Origin: Brevibacillus migulae
Lineage (GTDB): Bacteria; Bacillota; Bacilli; Brevibacillales; Brevibacillaceae
Assembly: GCF_004521915.1 (NCBI RefSeq)
Contig: NZ_SDKD01000005.1
Span: 1-64,000, forward strand
DNA length: 64,000 nt
Direction: 5' to 3'
Part shown: positions 8,353-17,221 of the stretch, in pieces
Layout: each line of letters opens with the position of its first letter
Position numbering within the stretch: position 1 is the stretch's first letter
Translations under genes and position numbers: made by a program
Notes under the pieces: generated by a model
The model's input: the letters and a program-made list of their open reading frames with translations, nothing else
The model's database searches: none
What the model was told of the DNA's origin: nothing

Positions 8353-8530
8353 GATGGATACTCCCTTCCCCAAAATTTTTGCGTCCTAATCAAAAAGGCA
8401 CCGTCATATTAAGTGTAGTCAAACTGGTGAGGAGTGGGAAGACAATGAGGGCACTTTGAGAACGATGTCATGTTTACCGATGAAAGCATTCTATCAAATG
8501 AGAACCAACCGAACAGGAGGTAATGATGAA

Positions 8531-9511
8531 ATGGAGTACACTTTTTTAGGAAGAACAGGCTTGAGAGTCAGCCGCCTTTGCCTGGGAACAATGAATTTTG
8601 GTGTGGATACGGATGAGCAAACGGCATTTCGGATCATGGATGAAGCTTTGGATGCCGGAATTACTTTTTTCGATACAGCGAATGTATATGGTTGGGGAGA
8701 GAATGCTGGGCTTACCGAGAGCATTATTGGCCGTTGGTTCGCACAAGGGGGACAGCGGAGGGAAAAGGTCGTCCTGGCAACGAAAGTGTATGAACCGCTA
8801 TCCGACCCGCTCGATGGACCAAATGACACAAGAGGATTGTCGCTCCATAAAATAAGACGGCATCTCGAGGGATCGCTTCGGCGGCTGCAAACCGAGCATG
8901 TGGAATTGTACCAAATGCATCATATCGATAGGCGGACACCATGGGAGGAACTATGGGAGGCTTTCGAAATACAGGTTCGTACAGGAAAAGTGAGCTACAT
9001 CGGTTCCAGCAACTTCGCAGGTTGGCATCTGGTAAAAGCGCAGTCAGCGGCCAAGGAACGACGTTTCATGGGTCTTGTCAGCGAACAGCACAAGTACAAC
9101 CTGCTGGAAAGGCTTCCCGAGTTGGAAGTGCTGCCGGCTGCACAAGATTTGGGACTGGGTGTGATACCGTGGAGTCCGCTGGCCGGAGGACTTCTTGGAG
9201 GTCGCGCACTCTCCGCGGAAAAGGGAGCCCGGACGTCAGCGATTTCGGAACGAGCCGAACGGCATCGGGTGCAGCTTGAAAAATTTTCCGCACTTTGCAG
9301 GGAGATCGGAGAATCAGAAGCGAACGTCGCACTTGCCTGGACGCTTGCCAACCCCGCAGTAACGGCACCAATTATTGGACCGAGAACGGTAGAACAGCTG
9401 AGGGACACATTGCGTGCCGTGGAGCTTCAGCTGGGGAAGGAAGTAATGCGCGAGCTTGAAGCCATCTTTCCAGGGCCAGGCGGAGAGACCCCTGAGGCTT
9501 ATGCCTGGTAG
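8531..9511 (+). CDS. Aldo/keto reductase
   Basis: This 326-residue NADPH-dependent oxidoreductase has a TIM-barrel aldo/keto reductase fold. It shows LGRTGLRVSRLCLGTMNFG at the N-terminus, the catalytic FFDTANVYGWGENA (Asp and Tyr), LATKVY (Lys) and YQMHHID (His). The NADP-binding end is PIIGPRTVEQL. It belongs to the YajO/YdhF-like group that reduces assorted aldehydes and ketones; the substrate is not predictable. The start chosen has ACAGGAGG upstream; upstream in-frame ATGs from 8456 lack a good site. It appears monocistronic, divergent from the sigma factor. Confidence 0.85.
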   Translation: MEYTFLGRTGLRVSRLCLGTMNFGVDTDEQTAFRIMDEALDAGITFFDTANVYGWGENAGLTESIIGRWFAQGGQRREKVVLATKVYEPLSDPLDGPNDTRGLSLHKIRRHLEGSLRRLQTEHVELYQMHHIDRRTPWEELWEAFEIQVRTGKVSYIGSSNFAGWHLVKAQSAAKERRFMGLVSEQHKYNLLERLPELEVLPAAQDLGLGVIPWSPLAGGLLGGRALSAEKGARTSAISERAERHRVQLEKFSALCREIGESEANVALAWTLANPAVTAPIIGPRTVEQLRDTLRAVELQLGKEVMRELEAIFPGPGGETPEAYAW

Positions 9512-9528
9512 GTTGACGCGCTCACTCG

Positions 9529-9666
9529 TTGAATAAAAAGGTATTAGCAGCAGCTTTCCGACTCATTGGATTGATTCCATTGATCCATATTATTTTAGCG
9601 TGTGTATTTTTTGGAATAAAAAACGAATCCAATAAAAGTAAGAATGCAAAGGCTGAGGATTACTAG
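9529..9666 (+). CDS. Possible 45-residue single-pass membrane peptide
   Basis: From a TTG start there is an open frame beginning NKKVLAAAFRLIGLIPLI, with one hydrophobic segment (about 5-30, containing HIILACVFFGI) and a Lys/Asn/Glu-rich tail. The composition is what one expects of a small membrane protein, but the ribosome binding site is poor and I know no family. It lies just after the aldo/keto reductase. Treat it as tentative. Confidence 0.25.
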   Translation: MNKKVLAAAFRLIGLIPLIHIILACVFFGIKNESNKSKNAKAEDY

Positions 9667-9837
9667 GATGTAAAGAAACAGACATCTTTTAATATTTTCC
9701 TTAAAACTGAACCATTTGCCTTCAGCTCTAAATGAATATTATTGAGAAAACGGAGAACGTTAGTTCAGCGCTCCAGGAGCAGTTTGCCACCGCGGCAGCT
9801 GCTCCTTCTGTCGTTAAGCTAAAGGGCAGGATACTAG

Positions 9838-9862
9838 AAAAAAAGTAGCCTCAATAGGCTAC
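9838..9862 (-). terminator. Terminator of the LysR-family gene
   Basis: Read on the minus strand, GTAGCC and GGCTAC form a 6-bp stem with a 6-base loop, followed directly by seven T residues. It lies 110 bases past the stop of the minus-strand LysR gene. Confidence 0.65.
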
Positions 9863-9972
9863 AGTTGAAAAGAAACCTGGTGTAATTATGAGTAGTACAA
9901 ACTAAGCGATTCAATGAAGTTTTGAATCGTTCCGACTTTACCAAAAAAAACGAAGCGATAAAACCCGCTAGA

Positions 9973-10869
9973 TCAAGGATCCTCCGAACGGACGGTTCCT
10001 TTTTCTATGAAGAATTCCGGGCTTTCTTTAAGCATTTCCATAAATTTCGCCAATGCGCTGGTTACCATGCAGTCTTTATGGCGAATTAGGTATGTCTGTA
10101 TCAAGCCGAATTCTTGTGGAATGGCAAATGCTCGCAATTGTCCCGCTTCCACGAGCTTCTCGACGGCGGAACGGGGAACGAGCGACGCCCCCAGACCGGC
10201 CATGACTCCCCTGATGATTGCCTCCAAATGATTGAATTCCATGTACAGTACGGAGATAATTCCGTTTAGCTTCAGCCATGTCTCGAGCCTCTCCCGATGC
10301 AGACAACCTTTGGTATTCATCAAAAATGGCTGCCGATATACGTCGTCGATGATGTTGTTTCCAGGGCTTGCAATCAGCAGTAGTTCATCCTCTCGAACCA
10401 GCTCCTCCACGATATGGTCGTCATGAAGCGGCGACATGACGAACGCGCAATCGAGCTGATAATGAAGAACCTTCTCGGCAAGCGCAGCTGAGCTCTCCGT
10501 CAAAAGTGAAAGCTCTACGCGGGGATAAGCGACATGATACCGCGTCAGGAGCTCTGGAAGATGCAAGTACGAAACCGTATGATAAGCGCCGAGCGACAGC
10601 CTGCCCTCTGGCTCCGGAGTGTCATTCAGCGCTTTGTTTGCTTCGTCCAGCAAATGCAGGATGCGTTCCGAGTAATCCAGCAGCTTCTTGCCCGCGGGAG
10701 TCAGAACCATCCCTCGCTGTCGGTAGAATAGTTGCTTATTTAGCTCTGCCTCCAGCTGTTGCACCCGGGCCGTCACATTCGATTGGACGTAACCCAACAC
10801 CTGCGCCGCCCGGGTAATGCTGCCTTCCTGAGCGACCGCACGGAAAATGCGCAGTTCATTGATTTCCAT
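9973..10869 (-). CDS. LysR-family transcriptional regulator
   Basis: This 298-residue protein has a typical LysR layout. The N-terminal winged helix reads MEINELRIFRAVAQEGSITRA, with LGYVQSNVTARVQQLEAEL as the recognition region. A linker helix and a two-lobed periplasmic-binding-protein-like effector domain follow from about residue 90. It resembles the CzcR/YtlI group. It is divergently transcribed from an MFS efflux pump with 131 bases between them and a LysR-type dyad in that gap, so it most likely controls the pump and itself. The ligand is unknown. Start: GGAGGA upstream. Confidence 0.88.
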   Translation of the reverse strand: MEINELRIFRAVAQEGSITRAAQVLGYVQSNVTARVQQLEAELNKQLFYRQRGMVLTPAGKKLLDYSERILHLLDEANKALNDTPEPEGRLSLGAYHTVSYLHLPELLTRYHVAYPRVELSLLTESSAALAEKVLHYQLDCAFVMSPLHDDHIVEELVREDELLLIASPGNNIIDDVYRQPFLMNTKGCLHRERLETWLKLNGIISVLYMEFNHLEAIIRGVMAGLGASLVPRSAVEKLVEAGQLRAFAIPQEFGLIQTYLIRHKDCMVTSALAKFMEMLKESPEFFIEKGTVRSEDP

Positions 10870-10901
10870 TCGTCCTCCGCCCTCCCGTCAGAAGATTCAC
10901 T

Positions 10902-10926
10902 AAAAGCGAATCATAAATTCGTTTTT
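10902..10926. promoter_or_regulatory. LysR-type operator dyad
   Basis: AAAAGCGAAT (10902-10911) and ATTCGTTTTT (10917-10926) form a 9/10 palindrome with a 5-base centre. It lies in the gap between the lysR-type gene and the MFS gene and has the T-N11-A style dyad typical of LysR sites. Confidence 0.5.
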
Positions 10927-11000
10927 AATCATTTTACATGAAAATATTTCCTGTGTACATTTGAAAGCATACCGATTCCAAGTTTCAAGGAGGATGCTAC

Positions 11001-12434
11001 ATGACCGTTGCCCAGCTTAACAAATGGGGCGTTTTATCCGTCATCACACTCGTCTCGTTCATGTCCAACGTCGACGCTACGATCGTCGTCATCGGCTTGC
11101 CGGCGCTGATGGAGGATTTAGGCATCACATTCGAAACGGGCATATGGACAATCACGGCCTACTTCATCTCAAGCACCATATTTTTGCTTCCGGCAGGACG
11201 TTGGTCGGACATGCTCGGGACCAAGCGCATTTTTCTGTGGGGTCTGGCCGTGTTCACCGCCGCCACCATGCTTTGCGGATTGGCTAGCTCCGGCGCGACG
11301 ATGATTGCTGCGCGGTTCGTACAGGGCGCAGGCGCGGCGATGACGATGGCGACCGGTACCCCGATTCTGATGCGCACATTCCCGCCGAATCAGTTCGGGC
11401 TTGCGTTAGGCGTCAACTCCACCTCCTGGGTAGTCGGCTCGCTTATCGGCCCGGTGCTCGGCGGGGCGTTGATCGGCGAATTCGGTTGGCGCTCGATTTT
11501 TTTCGTGGTCGTCCCATTTGGTATCGTCGGTCTGATCGCCGGATTTTTGATCCTTAAGGACACCAACTTCGCTGGGGAGCGCACAAAAACCGACTGGCCC
11601 GGCATCGCTACCTTCGGCTCGGGTTTGCTCGCCTTCCTAGTCGCACTATCCGAAGGGCAGGCGTGGGGGTGGGTGTCCGGACCGACGCTCGCACTGTTCG
11701 CTGCCGCCTTGATTTTAGGATTCACGTTCTTAAGGATCGAGCGACGCGTCCGGCACCCGTTGTTTCATCTGGGGTTGTTCAGCAATCGTCGCTATACGTT
11801 CGGACTAGGGCTCACGATAAGCTACTGCGTCGGCTATTTCTCGATCATCACACTCATGACCCTGTATTTGCAAGGCGCGCAAGGCTTAAGTCCGATGGAA
11901 GCGAGCCTGCTCCTGATCCCGTTATCGGCTCCCCAGCTCATCACGGCCCCTATCGGCGGCAAATTGGCCGACCGCTATGGACCAGTACGCATGATTTTGC
12001 TGGGGTCGTTCGCGTTGGGCATCGCATTCCTGATGCTCGGTCAGCTCGGCCCACAGCTATCTCACTGGGCCGTAATCGCTCCGCTGTTGATCGTCTCCAC
12101 CGCCACCGGACTGTCCTGGCCTTCGCTCGCGAAAGCAGTGCTGTCGGTCGTGCCTCGAGAGCAGGCTGGGGCCGGATCCGGCATGTTCTGGACGGTGTTC
12201 AACATGAGCCGGGCATTAAGTCAGACACTGGTGCTAGCGATCGTCCAGCTCAGTTCCTCAGCCACTGTCGCCTCGCAGCTGTTTTCCGTTACGGAAACGG
12301 CCCCGGACGCAAAGGCTCAAAGCGCGATGGTTCATGCGACGGATATCGGTTTCCGTTTTTTTGCCGCCTTTTTCTTGATAGCCATCGTGATCGGATTCAT
12401 TCTGCAGCTGTCGGCAGGGAAAACAAAAAGATAG
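11001..12434 (+). CDS. MFS drug-efflux transporter, EmrB/QacA type (14 TM)
   Basis: This 477-residue inner-membrane proton antiporter belongs to the DHA2 family. It opens with LVSFMSNVDATIVVIGLPALM, has the loop 2-3 signature RWSDMLGTKRIF, and motif C GSLIGPVLGGALIGEFGWR in TM5. About 14 hydrophobic segments are present. The start has CAAGGAGG upstream. The divergent LysR regulator and the shared dyad imply substrate-induced expression. Local GC and codon choice look richer in GC than the flanking genes, which could point to acquisition; this was judged by eye only. The substrate is unknown. Confidence 0.88.
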   Translation: MTVAQLNKWGVLSVITLVSFMSNVDATIVVIGLPALMEDLGITFETGIWTITAYFISSTIFLLPAGRWSDMLGTKRIFLWGLAVFTAATMLCGLASSGATMIAARFVQGAGAAMTMATGTPILMRTFPPNQFGLALGVNSTSWVVGSLIGPVLGGALIGEFGWRSIFFVVVPFGIVGLIAGFLILKDTNFAGERTKTDWPGIATFGSGLLAFLVALSEGQAWGWVSGPTLALFAAALILGFTFLRIERRVRHPLFHLGLFSNRRYTFGLGLTISYCVGYFSIITLMTLYLQGAQGLSPMEASLLLIPLSAPQLITAPIGGKLADRYGPVRMILLGSFALGIAFLMLGQLGPQLSHWAVIAPLLIVSTATGLSWPSLAKAVLSVVPREQAGAGSGMFWTVFNMSRALSQTLVLAIVQLSSSATVASQLFSVTETAPDAKAQSAMVHATDIGFRFFAAFFLIAIVIGFILQLSAGKTKR

Positions 12435-12851
12435 GCCGATTGACCGTCCCACAAACGCCGAATCCTAATTGGGTTCATTCATTAGAGCAAGAGAACGTGA
12501 TTTCCGGTCATGGATTGCTCCGCTTCATTTCCGTCGGCATCATGCCGGTTTTCTGCTGGAACGATTGGATAAAACACTCCGTACTAATGGATGGGCTCGA
12601 AGCACCTACTTAAAACGACCACCCTCCCAGCCGCAGTATTAATTTTCATCATCTTTTGTGCAGCAGCGCTGTATGGGGGGCTAACGGGCAGGATTGTTTC
12701 AAAGGTAAACAGTTTAAAATTGGGGATGTATTTCGGTTCACTACTGAAAATGCTCTGGTTTTGTCATACCGTACCTTAGGCTCGGCGAAAGTTGGAGTTC
12801 CTGATATTGGTTAATGGGCGTGGAAGCAAACGAAGGGGTTATTGAATTTGT
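12435..12851. other. Gap with no convincing gene
   Basis: About 420 bases lie between the MFS gene and the next terminator. A 62-residue frame at 12591-12779 has one hydrophobic segment (LPAAVLIFIIFCAAALYGG) but no ribosome binding site and no family I recognise. It may be a remnant of a membrane-protein gene. Confidence 0.4.
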
Positions 12852-12902
12852 GCCGGCCAAAACCACGTGAAAACATATTACGTCGTTTTGGTCGGTTTTT
12901 TT
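12852..12902 (+). terminator. Terminator hairpin with T-tract
   Basis: CCGGCCAAAACC and CGTTTTGGTCGG pair as an imperfect 12-bp stem, with an inner ACGTGA/TTACGT pairing, followed by seven T. It lies between the plus-strand efflux gene region and the minus-strand MFS gene that ends at 12918. Confidence 0.65.
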
Positions 12903-12917
12903 GAGCTGCGATAGCCG

Positions 12918-14360
12918 TCATATTTTTCGTTTTCGAGGTAGAAACAAAGCGATTATCGCACCAAATAAGATGCCTATTGCCGCTAGATAAATGGCTGTTC
13001 GATTACCTGCAGCCAATGCTTCACGCAGAGGTTCGCCCGTCATTCCCTGAATGCCAGAGTTGGCGATGGCAATCAAGATGGCAAGCCCGATGGCATTACC
13101 GATGTTTAATGTGGTCGAAGCTATTCCGGATGCTACGCCTTGATCTTCTGGGGCTACACCGTTTGATGCAGCGATCCACATGCCGGTCCATGTGATGCCC
13201 TGGCCGATGCCGGAAATAATGATCCCCGGAACGATCATGAGATAGCTGCTGTCGGTGTACGCCCCTAACGGAATCAGTATTGTTCCGACAATTCCGATAC
13301 TCATGCCGATAAGCAGCGTGCTTCGTGCCTCCAAACGGGAAGCCAGCCGTTCGCCGAGCTGAGTGCCCGCGGCAATCGCTAATGATGGAATGATGAAGGC
13401 AAGCCCGGTTTGCAGAGCAGTGTATCCGTGCACGTTCTGAAATAAAGTAGTCAGGAAGTATGGCAGAGCACCGAACGTTCCCATGTATATGAATGTTAAG
13501 ACCATGCTGGCAACCAAGCTGCGGTTACGGAAAAGATGTATCGACATTAAAGGAGCAGTACTGCGAACTTCGATAAGGGCAAAGATCGACAAGAGGATTA
13601 GGGAAAGCACTGCACTAATGATAATATTCTGGGAATCCCATCCAATTTCGGGTCCCTGTACAAGAACATATACCAGAAGCGTAGCTCCTGTGGTTACAGA
13701 GGCAGCGCCGGGTATATCAAAATGACGCTTTTGATTCCGCTGCTCGTCACGGGGGATAACGAACAGTGCAGCTAGTGCAACAATACCCGCTAATGGAACA
13801 TTAACCAAAAAGACAGCTTCCCAGCCGAACGCATTGGTCAGAACCCCGCCCAAGATAGAGCCGATTGTCAGTCCGCTGGCGCCGGCGCCGCCCCATACGG
13901 CAAGAGCGCGGTTCCGACGCGGCCCTTCCTCAAACAACCGGTTGATCAGCGATAACGTGGCCGGAAATAGGAAAGCCGCTCCTATACCTTGAATGGCACG
14001 GGCGATAACGATGACGAGCGGATTCCAGGCCAAACCTCCCAATAGTGACGAAAGCGCGTAAAGGACCAACGCGAAAATAAACATTCGCTTTTGTCCGAGC
14101 AAATCAGCAGCACGCCCTCCAAGAAGCAGGAAGCCCCCGCAGAAAACAGTGTAGGCGCTGACCACCCATTGCAGCGACTGTTCCGAGAAGCCAAGGCCAT
14201 GGCCGATCTCAGGCAGAGCTACGAAAACGATATTGATATCGAGCCCGTAGATAAGCTGGGCCAAAGCGAGCAAAGCCAGACTCCATCCCAAGGCTCGTTG
14301 CTTCATGGTAGCCATTTTCGGTGCTTCGCCGTTAAGCCGAGTTTGTTGATCGGTAGACAT
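12918..14360 (-). CDS. MFS drug-efflux transporter (DHA2 family)
   Basis: This 480-residue, roughly 14-TM transporter shows ALAQLIYGLDINIVFVALP in TM1, the loop 2-3 motif GGRAADLLGQKRMF, and a TM5 motif C region (GLTIGSILGGVLTNAFGWE). The ATG at 14360 has GTAGGAG nine bases upstream; a longer frame to 14438 would run through the promoter. It is divergent from an ArsR-type regulator 101 bases away. A regulator-sized palindrome lies between its -35 and -10, so repression by that regulator is likely. The substrate is unknown; metal, metalloid or drug export are possible. Confidence 0.87.
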   Translation of the reverse strand: MSTDQQTRLNGEAPKMATMKQRALGWSLALLALAQLIYGLDINIVFVALPEIGHGLGFSEQSLQWVVSAYTVFCGGFLLLGGRAADLLGQKRMFIFALVLYALSSLLGGLAWNPLVIVIARAIQGIGAAFLFPATLSLINRLFEEGPRRNRALAVWGGAGASGLTIGSILGGVLTNAFGWEAVFLVNVPLAGIVALAALFVIPRDEQRNQKRHFDIPGAASVTTGATLLVYVLVQGPEIGWDSQNIIISAVLSLILLSIFALIEVRSTAPLMSIHLFRNRSLVASMVLTFIYMGTFGALPYFLTTLFQNVHGYTALQTGLAFIIPSLAIAAGTQLGERLASRLEARSTLLIGMSIGIVGTILIPLGAYTDSSYLMIVPGIIISGIGQGITWTGMWIAASNGVAPEDQGVASGIASTTLNIGNAIGLAILIAIANSGIQGMTGEPLREALAAGNRTAIYLAAIGILFGAIIALFLPRKRKI

Positions 14361-14408
14361 TAATCGATCACTCCTACATTTCAATTTTTTTTGAATTGTT
14401 TCGAGGTG

Positions 14409-14438
14409 ATTATATTTCAAATAAAATTGAAATGTCAA
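14409..14438 (-). promoter_or_regulatory. Sigma-A promoter of the MFS gene
   Basis: On the minus strand TTGACA (14438-14433) and TATAAT (14414-14409) are both consensus and separated by 18 bases. The palindrome at 14414-14433 fills the spacer. Confidence 0.75.
14414..14433. promoter_or_regulatory. Operator palindrome for the ArsR-type repressor
   Basis: ATTTCAA-N6-TTGAAAT is a perfect 7-bp dyad. A second, imperfect copy (ATTTCAA-N6-TTGAATT) lies at 14378-14397, just before the MFS ribosome binding site. The first copy overlaps both divergent promoters, so one bound dimer would block both. Confidence 0.6.
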
Positions 14439-14455
14439 GAATATGATGGTATAAT
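14427..14455 (+). promoter_or_regulatory. Sigma-A promoter of the ArsR-type gene
   Basis: TTGAAA (14427-14432) and TATAAT (14450-14455) are spaced by 17 bases. The expected start of transcription falls at about 14462, which is the A of the ATG, and there is no ribosome binding site, so the message appears leaderless. Confidence 0.7.
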
Positions 14456-14461
14456 TTTTCC

Positions 14462-14785
14462 ATGAGACAAAATGATGAATTTTCAGTAGCTCAAGCGGCT
14501 AAAGTACTCAGCGATCCGATACGGCTAAAAATATTGATGCTTCTTAAAGAGGGAAGACAGGAGGTTTATCAGTCGCCAGTCTGTTCGGCTTATGCTCATG
14601 CCATCTGTCCGGAGGATCTGAAGCTCGGTTTGGGTGACATTTCGTCGTCGAAGCTGTCGTATCATTTGAAGGAATTGAAGGACGCAGGCTTCATTCAGGA
14701 GTGCAGGGAGGGGAAACGGATTTATTATCTCTTAAAGACTGACCGTTTCAAGAGCTTAATTGAATCGCTCCACGGGTTTTGCTAG
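14462..14785 (+). CDS. ArsR-family winged-helix repressor
   Basis: This 107-residue ArsR/SmtB-type regulator reads VAQAAKVLSDPIRLKILMLLKEG at the N-terminus. SSSKLSYHLKELKDAGFIQE is the recognition helix region, followed by the wing REGKRIYYLLK. An insertion between the first helices carries two Cys (PVCSAYAHAICPED), a possible metal or redox site. It is divergent from the MFS pump and probably represses both through the ATTTCAA-N6-TTGAAAT operator. No Shine-Dalgarno sequence precedes the ATG, and the promoter places the mRNA start at the start codon. The ligand is inferred only loosely. Confidence 0.85.
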   Translation: MRQNDEFSVAQAAKVLSDPIRLKILMLLKEGRQEVYQSPVCSAYAHAICPEDLKLGLGDISSSKLSYHLKELKDAGFIQECREGKRIYYLLKTDRFKSLIESLHGFC

Positions 14786-15098
14786 ACCTGAAGTAAAATA
14801 AGGCAGTACCTATTTGGATACCGCCCGTTATGTCAACTCACTTCTTGTAATTTCACACGATCATGTTGTCTGCTCTAAAAAAGCCATGCAGGGTATTCGA
14901 TCGACAAGCGGCTGACCTTGTCCAGCCTAGTAATTAGTCTTTATCTAAAACGTTGCCGCTTGTCGTCAGATTTATAACGTATCTTCTCGCTGAACTAACG
15001 AGGAACGTTAGCTGGATCTTTACGAAACGGCAGCTAGCCATACGTCCATGATTATGGCTCAATTCATTATGACATTGGTGTTATGGAGGACTGTTATA

Positions 15099-15863
15099 AT
15101 GAAAAATGCTGTATTTGAGAAAATCGAAGAAGTAATAGGTCAAGTGAAGGCTGTCGTGATATTGGACGAGCAAGGTTGCACATCAGAAGTAAGTCGTATT
15201 GTAACGGAAGAAAAATCCTACATACTTAAAAGCGCTGATAAGGAAAAGTATCGGTTGTGGTTGAAGGATGAGGCTCAAATATTAGAAATGCTCCAAGATG
15301 AATGGATACCGATCCCTAGGTACTATGGATTCTTTGATGAATTAGATAGCAGTCATTTACTTATGTCATTAGAGGATGGCATCACTTTAACTACTGCTCT
15401 TAAAAAAGGTACATCATTGGAAAAGAAACAGTTGCTTCGGAGCTTCGGTCGATTTCTAAATCGATTTCATGAAGGAAGTCCATTAAAACCACTTAAGCGC
15501 GTGGATAATTGGCTAGATCGCCAACTGGCAAAGGCGAAAAGCTATGTTGATAGTGGACAAAGCGAGGGTGATTTGACACTGTTGGAATCTCTAATACTGA
15601 ATAGACCCTTACCTGTTAATGAAACAATGATTCACGGTGACTGCACAACAGATAATGTCCTTGTAATAGATGGAGAGATAAGTATGTTCATCGATGTTGC
15701 TGGTATGACAGTAGGAGACCCACGATATGATGAATCCTTGGCGATTAGGGGAATTATCAATGAGCCGGATTTATTAGAAGCCTTTTATGAGGGGTATACT
15801 CGTTATAGAGTAACAATGGAAGAGTTCAAGTATTTCGATGAAGGATTGTATGAGTTTTTTTAA
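15099..15863 (+). CDS. Aminoglycoside phosphotransferase-family kinase
   Basis: This 254-residue APH/choline-kinase-fold protein has an N-lobe with YILKSADKEKY and the acidic helix, a hinge at LLMSLEDGITL, the catalytic loop HGDCTTDNVLV (179-189), and the metal-binding D199 in FIDVAGMTVGDPRYDES. It would transfer phosphate from ATP to a small hydroxylated substrate. Whether that is an antibiotic or a metabolite cannot be told, and overall it looks unlike the clinical APH(3') enzymes. GGAGG lies 8 bases before this ATG; the upstream in-frame ATG at 15048 lacks one. Confidence 0.75.
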   Translation: MKNAVFEKIEEVIGQVKAVVILDEQGCTSEVSRIVTEEKSYILKSADKEKYRLWLKDEAQILEMLQDEWIPIPRYYGFFDELDSSHLLMSLEDGITLTTALKKGTSLEKKQLLRSFGRFLNRFHEGSPLKPLKRVDNWLDRQLAKAKSYVDSGQSEGDLTLLESLILNRPLPVNETMIHGDCTTDNVLVIDGEISMFIDVAGMTVGDPRYDESLAIRGIINEPDLLEAFYEGYTRYRVTMEEFKYFDEGLYEFF

Positions 15864-16107
15864 TCGGGCGTTACGCTCCCTCGAAGTGATTCAGTTTCCT
15901 CTCTCAATCTCATGAATTCGCAGGATTTTACCCTAATATAAGTGTGTTAGAAGTTGCAATGGAGGCGCTCGGTTTTGTTCAAACGCCAAAAATTTTCATT
16001 TTTCTGGGATTTGAGCGGGCAGTTAAGTGATAATGATCTGGGATATTGAAAACAAAGGCAGGTTTTTCCAAGTTGGAATAGTTTACTTTTAGAATCGAGG
16101 TCTGAAA

Positions 16108-16461
16108 ATGAGGGTAAAACGAATTGTCGCCAATATTAATACGCAGAATGTTTCGGCAGCCAAAAGCTTTTACCAGGACGTGCTCGAACTTGATTTATTG
16201 ATGGATCATGGTTGGATTGAAACATACGGCTTACCCGGGGAGGAGAACGTTCAAATAAGTTTCGCCTCACAGGGCGGCTCCAATACGCCTACGCCTGATC
16301 TATCGATTGAAGTTGATGATGTCGATGCGGTGTTTGAACGCATGAAGAGTGCTGGATATACGATAGAATATGGACTTGCTGATGAGCCTTGGGGAGTTCG
16401 GCGATTCTATGTCCGAGACCCATTTGGCAAGCTTATCAACATCCTTGCTCATGGACATTAG
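16108..16461 (+). CDS. VOC-family (glyoxalase/bleomycin resistance-like) protein
   Basis: This 117-residue single vicinal-oxygen-chelate domain has two beta-alpha-beta-beta-beta modules. The first is IVANINTQNVSAAKSFYQDVLEL; the second is LSIEVDDVDAVFERMKSAGY through RRFYVRDPFGKLINILAH. The final FYVRDPFGKLINI block holds the usual metal-ligand position. It would act as a dimer; substrates in this family range from methylglyoxal adducts to antibiotics, so none is assigned. Start: GAGGTCTG upstream. It stands alone in a stretch of short accessory genes. Confidence 0.8.
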   Translation: MRVKRIVANINTQNVSAAKSFYQDVLELDLLMDHGWIETYGLPGEENVQISFASQGGSNTPTPDLSIEVDDVDAVFERMKSAGYTIEYGLADEPWGVRRFYVRDPFGKLINILAHGH

Positions 16462-16754
16462 ACCAGCGGTCAGGGCGTGCAGAAAAAAAGGAAAAAAGCA
16501 ACAATCAAGTAAGCCCTGCCAAAAAAAATTTAAAAAAGCTGTGCCTCTTGCTTATTAAATAAACGACAACATAACAGACCTCAAAAATAAAATAGGCAGG
16601 CTGGTGCAGCAACAAAAAAGATTAATCTCCTATACGTGCTACCTATAAAGGGTGCGACAATCTATGATGCACTGTGATCGCGGAGTCAGACTAACGATTG
16701 GACTCTAGGCACCATGTTAAACAACCTTCTTCGCCGGCCTATAAAATCTGAAAT
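16462..16754. other. Gap without a supported gene
   Basis: About 290 bases follow the VOC gene. The sequence is A-rich at 16485-16530 and contains only short frames without ribosome binding sites. I see no promoter or repeat of note. Confidence 0.4.
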
Positions 16755-16776
16755 GCCCACCTTTCTTAAGATGGGC
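16755..16776 (-). terminator. Probable terminator of the NIPSNAP gene
   Basis: On the minus strand GCCCATCTT and AAGGTGGGC form a 9-bp stem (one G-U pair) with a 4-base loop, 17 bases after the NIPSNAP stop. The following sequence is only moderately T-rich. Confidence 0.5.
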
Positions 16777-16792
16777 GAGATCGGAGATCTTT

Positions 16793-17098
16793 TTATTCAA
16801 GAACCGGGCGTAGGAAACTTCTTTCATAACTGATAATGCATTTCGTTTGCTCAGCAAGGGTAAATGCTTTCTTGCACTCTTCATCTACAAGTATTTTCTT
16901 TCGGTAATCTTCATATTTAGCCAAACTTGGGAAGCTGAAAAGGGCATAGGCGATGTTATTGGCCCCTTCATGAGGTAGAAAATAACCATGATGGTGTCCG
17001 CCAAACTTATTGACGAGAGGAATCCACATTTTTGCATACTCTTCAAAAACATCAACCTGGTATGGATCGATGACATATTTCAAATAACAAGTAACCAT
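16793..17098 (-). CDS. NIPSNAP-family protein
   Basis: This 101-residue, single-domain protein is of the NIPSNAP type (a dimeric alpha/beta ferredoxin-like fold). It shows LKYVIDPYQVDVFEEYAKMWIPLVNKFGG, the HHHGYFLPHEG turn and ALFSFPSLAKYEDYR. These small cytosolic proteins have no established bacterial function. GGGAG lies upstream of the ATG. It is likely monocistronic, with a hairpin just past its stop. Confidence 0.75.
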   Translation of the reverse strand: MVTCYLKYVIDPYQVDVFEEYAKMWIPLVNKFGGHHHGYFLPHEGANNIAYALFSFPSLAKYEDYRKKILVDEECKKAFTLAEQTKCIISYERSFLRPVLE

Positions 17099-17197
17099 TT
17101 TTCCACTCCCAACACTGCTATTTTGCTTAATCTTACCGTATTTCAGGGAATTAGTGGAGAAATGATTGTGGGAGATCGGAAATTAACAAAATGTGTA

Positions 17198-17221
17198 ATA
17201 AAAAAAGACTGTTAAAAGTCT
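17198..17221 (-). terminator. Terminator overlapping a stop codon
   Basis: On the minus strand AGACT and AGTCT (5 bp, 6-base loop) are followed by seven T. The loop contains the TAA stop of the 17212-17466 gene, so termination is packed against the coding end. Confidence 0.55.

Noticed and set aside
9700-9830. Possible small gene or element between the aldo/keto reductase and the LysR gene
   Set aside because: No frame with a ribosome binding site and no repeat beyond a weak hairpin.
11663-12613. 316-codon frame overlapping the MFS gene on the same strand
   Set aside because: It runs in another frame through clear membrane-protein coding sequence; it has Arg/His-rich content and no ribosome binding site.
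14805-14830. Hairpin after the ArsR-type gene as a terminator
   Set aside because: The stem (GGCAGTACC with GATACCGCC) needs several wobble pairs and is not followed by a T-run.
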